A stretch of 64,000 nt of DNA from Cymbidium sinense (lineage: Eukaryota; Streptophyta; Magnoliopsida; Asparagales; Orchidaceae). How positions within the stretch are numbered: position 1 is the stretch's first letter; every line of letters starts with the position of its first letter. The notes beneath the pieces are model-generated. The model was not told the origin of the DNA, ran no database searches, and worked only from the letters and a program-made list of their open reading frames with translations. The translations under genes were made by a program, and so were the position numbers. Location of the stretch: assembly GCA_021442155.1 (NCBI GenBank), contig CM038221.1, positions 27,495,906-27,559,905 of the forward strand. Direction: 5' to 3'. This document shows, in pieces, positions 60,001 to 64,000 of this stretch.

Positions 60001-63000
60001 AACCCAAAAACACACTCTCAAAACTAAAAATAAATCTCACAATTTCACTATAAATCTCACAAAAGAGAGTGGAGCTAAGTTCCTTGTACCAAATGAAGGG
60101 ATACTTGAATTTCGTAAAATTTCTTACGAGAAAATACTTACAAGGAACCAATAAAATAAGAGCACACAGATTGCAATCTAAAGGTCATAATGAAGCCAAT
60201 CCAACAATAAAGACCCTCAATCTTTGTGCTTATACTTTCCAACTAAATCAAGAGCACATGAATTACAATAAGATGGCTATAATAAAATTAATTCAATGGT
60301 AAGGCTTTTAATCCATGTACTTGTAAACTTTCCTAAGATGAGTGGGATTCATAGAAATTTGAGTTATTAATTTAATAATTTTTACCTAGACACGAATTTC
60401 TAGTCTAAAAATATAAGTTTTTGATATAACAATCTCTCTCTTCTTCCACTAAGCTCCGTAGAATCAACAACAAACATCTGTCCAATTTATTCAATACTTA
60501 GACATAGTACTATAAAATGAACATCTTTTAAATGACCTCATTAGATCAGATCGAGTATAAGCAAATGCTCTTTTCATACCAAGAACACCCCATCACAGAT
60601 CTGAATTCATCATGCTTCTCCGAGAAGTGATTCTTGCAAACCTTCAATCTTCCGGTATTTTTCCTACTAGAAGAGCTCCTCTTAAACTCAATTAAACATT
60701 TATCCTTCATATGCCAAAGACGCATGTACCATAATTGAGTAGCTCCATCTCTAATAGAAGATGTGTCATCTTCAATGATTATATAACCCTGCAAAATATA
60801 GAAACTAACAAACACCCTCTGCCCTATGATCTCAAAAAGGTTGCCTATGTTAATCCTTAGGACTCCACCTTCACAAGTTTACCTGTATACTTTAGCATCA
60901 AGGGCACTCAAGAAAATGAAACTTCTCTTCAAATCTGACATATGTCTAACATCACCCAAAATTTTGATGACATCATAAAACATCTTTATCTTGATTGTGC
61001 CAACACCAACTACCCAATAAGATGTGTTGTTTCCCATAAGCATATTATTTGTAGCTACAGTTTCATATGTTGAAAATCAATGTCGATGAGGACACATATG
61101 AAACGAACAACCTATATCAAAGATCCAATTCTCACAGGATTTGTGTCCATCAATACTAGTAATAAAAAGATCAACATGACAAAGACCTTTCGCAAAGTCA
61201 GCTTCACCAGATCTTTTGTCTTTCTGATTAGTCATAGCTTTCTCATTAATTTGTGACTTGAAGCGCTCAGATTTAATGTGCCCATTCTTCTTGCAATATC
61301 GATAGACTTTATCTTTATTATTGATATTAGAACTGCTTGATGTTTCACCACTAAAATTTGACTTATGAGTCCTTCCCTGAACAAGAAGACCTTTGTGATT
61401 CAAATCCAATAACTAGATATTTTAACTTTCATTTGCCAAGCAGAGCCTTGTACACCTCATTTAATGTCAATGAGTCATGGCTATAAAGGATAATATCTCT
61501 GAAGGTCAAATATGAAAAATGCAATGAACAAAGGAGAATTAGCCATAAATCTTCCTCATCATACTTGACTTTCATTGCCTCTTTGAGATTATTTCTTGTA
61601 AAATAATCACGATCTTCTAGAGAGCCACTTTCTAATAAACAATAGAAGTAGAGCTACTACATTAGATCAATTTTCTTGTTAAGGTATTTGTAATGCATAA
61701 CTTCTACAATCTACCAAAGAGTGACAACCGTTTTTTTCTTTCAATCTCTTGTACGTTCTAATTTGAGAGATGCAAATGAATAACATAAAAAAAATAAAAA
61801 AATTGATCCTTATGTTGTTTCTACTCAGGAGATCAACTTGAAGGCATATGATCAAACCCTAATAAAACATCATCCATATCCATTTGAGCAAGAATAGCAC
61901 TCATTTTTATTTGCCACAATGAGAATCTGGTGCTGCGATCTAAAAAGTGAAACATAGTACTTCACGATCGTCATCTTCAAAACTCTAAAAGCGTTAAACC
62001 CGATGATCTCACACTACTTGTTAGAAAATATGGCAGCAGAAATGCAATCATGATCATGAGCAAAACTTCTTGGAGATACAACATAAGAAGAGATACAGAG
62101 AAAAATATGAATACAAAAAGTAAAACACACACACACACACACACACCTGATTTTACATGAAAATCTCTTAGAAAGAGTAAAAATCACAAGCAAAAGAGAA
62201 TAATGCATTAATAAAAAAAAGATTATAAAAGAGAGAAGTGAAGGCTTAAGAACGAATCTAAAAATACTTTTTCAAGACAAAATAAATCTCACTTTCACTA
62301 CAAATCTCACAAAGAAGGGAGCTAAATTCCTTGAATCAAATGAAGGGCTATTTATAGAGTTTCACAAGACTCCTTACAAGAAAATATCTAAAAGGAATCC
62401 ATAAAGTATGAACACATGGATTGCAATATGAAGGCCATAATGAAATCAATCCAATGATAAAGACCCTCAATTCATGTGCTTATACTTTCCAACTAAAGCA
62501 AAAGGACATGGATTACAATATGATGTCTATAATAAAATTAATTCAATGGTAAGGAACATTAATCCATGTGCTTGTACTTTCCTATTAAAGTGAGTGGGAC
62601 CAATAGAAATTCGGGTCACTAATTTAATAGAAGCATTAAGTCAAAAATACAATTCATGTTTAATATGATAACTTGGTATAGTCATTTCCTCCACATTTTT
62701 TGTTTTCTTAGGGTCCATAAACTTCTACAAATTGATTTTTTTTAAAGAGGAGACAAGTAAAGCTATCCTAAAACAGACAGTATCTCAACAATATAAATAT
62801 GATGGTATATGGTGGAATTAGTTCACCTATTTAACTTATTCAATGACACATTTCACTAGTTCGATGATCTAAATGTCCATGCAAGAAAAATTGCACTACG
62901 ACACATGTCCCATCTATTTTAAGGAGGTTGAAAGTTGAACTTCTCCAGCCAACCTTCAGAATTGGATATTGCAGTGGTGTATCTTGACATTCGACTAGTC

Positions 63001-64000
63001 AATGAAGGGCGTACCTAGTGCATGAGGCTCCTGCCAATATAGGGTCTAGAGGGGAAAAGTCAAGAAATTAAATGAAAAAAAATAAATAAAAGCAATGCAT
63101 TAAATCGTGAAAATTATTTTGCATAAGGAAAAGCAAAGGAGTGAGAAAAATTGCAGAACAAAAAAAATATATATTGGTTAAAGACTAAGCAACAATTATA
63201 AGTAAAAACTCACTTAAAAAAGCACGATGCATAAATCCACTTCCACGTGTATCAGTGCTGAACACACTTCTATATCCAACTAAGCCCCTATAAGAATCCA
63301 CAAAAATTAATCCTTAGGTACATTCTCTCCGCATTTAATTGAAAGGTCGAGAAGTTTCAAAAAGCCATTATTAACTGATACCAAAGTATTCATAGTAAAT
63401 ATCAATTACCAGCTCTATAAGTAATTAAAAAAAGAAACGAAAAACCAAGATTACCTAAAAATCTATGGAGCCTACCATCCAATGGATATATGGCATTACA
63501 TATGATAATAAGAAAAAAAAGTATCATAATTCTAATGTTTCAAAAATGCCACGGCAATCACAGTGAAACGGTGAAAATGGAAAATGCAATTTCTTTGAGG
63601 ACAAGAAAAACTCAACTAAAGAAATGAAAATAAGAGTGATGCATTATATTATCCTCCATTATAAAATTAGGATAAAGCTAGTTAATAGTTACTATAAATG
63701 GCCAAACAATAACATCCTCCAAAGATTCAGCTGAAAGAACAGAAGTACAGAAGCATAAAATTACCCACCTAGATGGGCATGTAAGTGACATTCTAGTCCT
63801 ACCAATATTCCCTGGTACAGGACCCATGTCAACCACCTCACCTCTCCTATGTGAAAGGGCTTCCATAACAACGCCAACGTGCTCTTCATTCACCTGAAAT
63901 GGCAAATCAGCCAATTTAGAAAAACAAGAGTGAAAGAAGCCTTCTAATGTATAGGCAAGATGGCATCTCATGCCTCAATTGTCACTTCCTCAATAGGCTC
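51087..64000 (-). CDS. typA: TypA/BipA-family translational GTPase, C-terminal half (gene continues past the right edge)
   Basis: Nine exons on the - strand, in coding order: 64000-63974 (partial), 63893-63769, 63287-63214, 55063-55014, 52287-52201, 52110-52060, 51913-51830, 51328-51278 and 51170-51087. Phases join cleanly into 210 residues plus a TGA stop. Recognisable runs: EPIEEVTIE, VNEEHVGVVMEALSHRRGEV, GPVPGNIGRTR, CPSRGLVGYRS, DTRGSGFMHRAF, YKGPLGNVRKGVL, HALTSLEARGTLFVSPG, YDGMIVGEHSRDADLDVNPV, KELTNIRAPGKDENVRLSPP, LEEAIGYVASDELIEVTPK and a basic tail. This is the EF-G domain V-like part plus the BipA-specific C-terminal domain. The GTPase domain lies outside the window. TypA/BipA proteins are ribosome-binding GTPases. 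The NPVR-KELTNIRAP form is the standard bacterial-like type, and I believe it corresponds to the Arabidopsis EMB2785 group rather than SVR3. Its organelle is not shown here. Confidence 0.93.
51401..51610. mobile_element. Foldback MITE-like element, copy 3, in a TypA intron
   Basis: The left end 'catttgcatgcatagcacac' continues 'agttcttatatatttacatatc'. The right end 'gtgttagatatgtaaatac' continues 'ttaagaattgtgtgctatgt'. Reverse-complemented, they match each other and the copies at 33898, 35191 and 57678. It occupies much of the 501-bp intron 51329-51829. Confidence 0.6.
51779..51808 (-). repeat. Partial copy of the adjacent exon-intron junction, in a TypA intron
   Basis: On the - strand the exon end and donor read 'ttcgattatcaccgcctcgc' then 'ttggtaag'. 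About 49 bp into the intron 'ttcgcaattatcaccgcctc' then 'acctggaaaag' occurs. The copy keeps the last coding bases but its donor GT is GA, so it cannot act as a GT splice donor. Confidence 0.65.
52288..55013 (-). other. TypA intron, 2.7 kb
   Basis: Flanked by donor CTG|GTATG (exon 55063-55014) and acceptor TATAG (exon 52287-52201), joining KGVL to VSVGRG in frame. No coding or clear transposon domain was found. The middle (about 52950-53350) contains 'cttgccggaccaacatc', 'gtgctcggccaacacc' and similar words that look like a decayed LTR. Confidence 0.6.
57678..57910. mobile_element. Foldback MITE-like element, copy 4 (best preserved)
   Basis: The left arm 'atttacatacataatacgta' continues 'attcttatatatttacaaatctaacac'. 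The right arm, reverse-complemented, is 'atttacatgcatagcacaca' then 'atttttatgcatgtacatatttaacac'. By eye 36 of 47 positions match, and each arm abuts an AAAC/TTTTTAG-type core. Non-coding; the target duplication was not resolved. Confidence 0.65.
58480..59170. repeat. Dispersed repeat, copy 2 (partner at 48160-48850)
   Basis: Same order of words as the first copy: 'gatcataattatagcttg', 'tttcccaatggct', 'tttgataggcataaaac', 'gttgataaggatctttca', 'agatgaccgaaccatta', 'gatcttgatttagc', 'catcatcatttcccc', 'aggagaggtaattaatcata', 'ggggaaatctccaagtagtg' and 'ctttattcac'. The same family, clearly diverged. Confidence 0.6.
59777..60431 (-). repeat. Copia element, 3' LTR (left copy)
   Basis: 655 bp. 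Shares with the right LTR 'gagcaaaacttctt', 'agagatacaa', 'ccccttagaaagggtaaaaa', 'agattataaaag', 'aaatctcac', 'gagctaa', 'ccttg', 'aaatgaaggg', 'aaggtcataatgaagccaat', 'aataaagaccctcaat' and 'gataataaaattaattcaatggtaagg' variants. The 'gtggaaaaccccttag' motif is common in plant copia LTRs. Confidence 0.85.
62019..62672 (-). repeat. Copia element, 5' LTR (right copy)
   Basis: 654 bp direct partner of 59777-60431. It carries a (CA)n tract at 62124-62148 where the left LTR has a poly(A) run. The last bases read 'gataact' instead of 'gatataaca', so the outer end is mutated and no target duplication can be matched. Confidence 0.85.
62124..62148. repeat. (CA)n microsatellite
   Basis: About 12 CA units inside the right copia LTR. 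Confidence 0.9.

Larger units (their letters stand above)
59777..62672 (-). mobile_element. Defective Ty1/copia LTR retrotransposon in a TypA intron
   Basis: Two direct LTRs of about 655 bp (59777-60431 and 62019-62672) both start 'tgttagaaa' on the + strand. The left one ends 'gatataaca', giving TG...CA ends. A purine tract (- strand 'tggaagaagagagagat') abuts the left LTR, so the element runs on the - strand. Between the LTRs, in - order, are gag pieces ('SLWQIKMSAILAQMDMDD', 'LLGFDHMPSS', from about 61955), 'SLTLNEVYKALLGK' (about 61480), a zinc knuckle missing its first and last Cys (about 61304-61260), a protease site reading DIG where D[S/T]G is expected (about 61115), and a gag-pre-integrase part 'LWYMRLWHMKDKCLIE' (about 60730). 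Integrase core, RT and RNase H are absent. Stops are frequent, and no tRNA-Met primer site was found after the 5' LTR. Confidence 0.85.
55064..63213 (-). other. TypA intron, 8.15 kb, transposon-rich
   Basis: Joins HRAFL to YYKYKGPLG across an ACT codon split 1+2. It contains a CT- and CA-rich stretch (55650-56340, whose reading frames are low complexity), a foldback MITE-like copy (57678-57910), the second copy of the dispersed repeat (58480-59170) and a defective Ty1/copia element (59777-62672). Other parts are AT-rich with no recognised content. Confidence 0.75.

Noticed and set aside
1..64000. CRISPR arrays, bacterial-type operons, rRNA, complete tRNA genes, organelle DNA insertions
   Set aside because: None seen. 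All tandem arrays have degenerate units without regular unique spacers, and no organelle gene sequence was recognised.

Overview
This window is nuclear DNA from a flowering plant. It is AT-rich, its genes are split by short GT-AG introns and by very long transposon-filled introns, its proteins match angiosperm families, and it carries plant-type LTR retrotransposons, RTE-like LINEs and MITEs. The species cannot be fixed from the sequence. There is no sign of bacterial, organellar or CRISPR-type content.

Three conserved genes are supported. (1) A PDAP1-like gene (28 kDa heat- and acid-stable phosphoprotein family) on the + strand, 1610-33026. Its eight coding exons sum to 162 residues, but the gene spans about 31.4 kb because intron 2 alone is 22.3 kb. 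(2) A RABA1-type (Rab11 clade) small GTPase on the - strand, 36248-39137, with two coding exons. Exon 1 lacks the P-loop through a net 26-nt loss and frameshift. (3) The 3' half of a TypA/BipA-family translational GTPase on the - strand, from 51087 past the right edge, with nine exons seen. One of its introns is 8.15 kb and contains a defective Ty1/copia element; another appears to be a GC-AG intron. PDAP1 and RABA1 are convergent, and RABA1 and TypA are on the same strand. The three act in unrelated processes (an mRNA/ribosome-associated phosphoprotein, endosomal traffic, a translation factor), so this is not a cluster.

Layout: 1-1430 AT-rich upstream DNA with a Tourist-like MITE; 1610-33026 PDAP1. 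Intron 2 (5991-28245) holds degenerate tandem arrays (8.9-11.2 and 12.4-13.9 kb), a 600-bp-spaced duplication (14.8-15.9 kb), a LINE tail (16.3 kb), a nearly perfect 377-bp tandem duplication (19.6-20.4 kb), a non-autonomous LTR element with an internal minisatellite (22.0-25.7 kb) and a decayed RTE-like LINE (26.0-27.7 kb). 33.3-36.2 kb is AT-rich with foldback MITEs. 36.2-39.1 kb is RABA1, with a six-unit array in its intron. 39.2-51.0 kb is intergenic, with a Tourist-like MITE, a Ty3/gypsy integrase relic, a hAT-like MITE with an 8-9 bp target duplication, and several minisatellites. 51.1-64.0 kb is TypA.

No new enzymatic or defence system was found. The points most worth following are the disrupted RABA1 exon 1, a candidate premature-stop (poison) exon in PDAP1, a family of foldback MITE-like elements, and the repeat-built LTR element at 22-25.7 kb.
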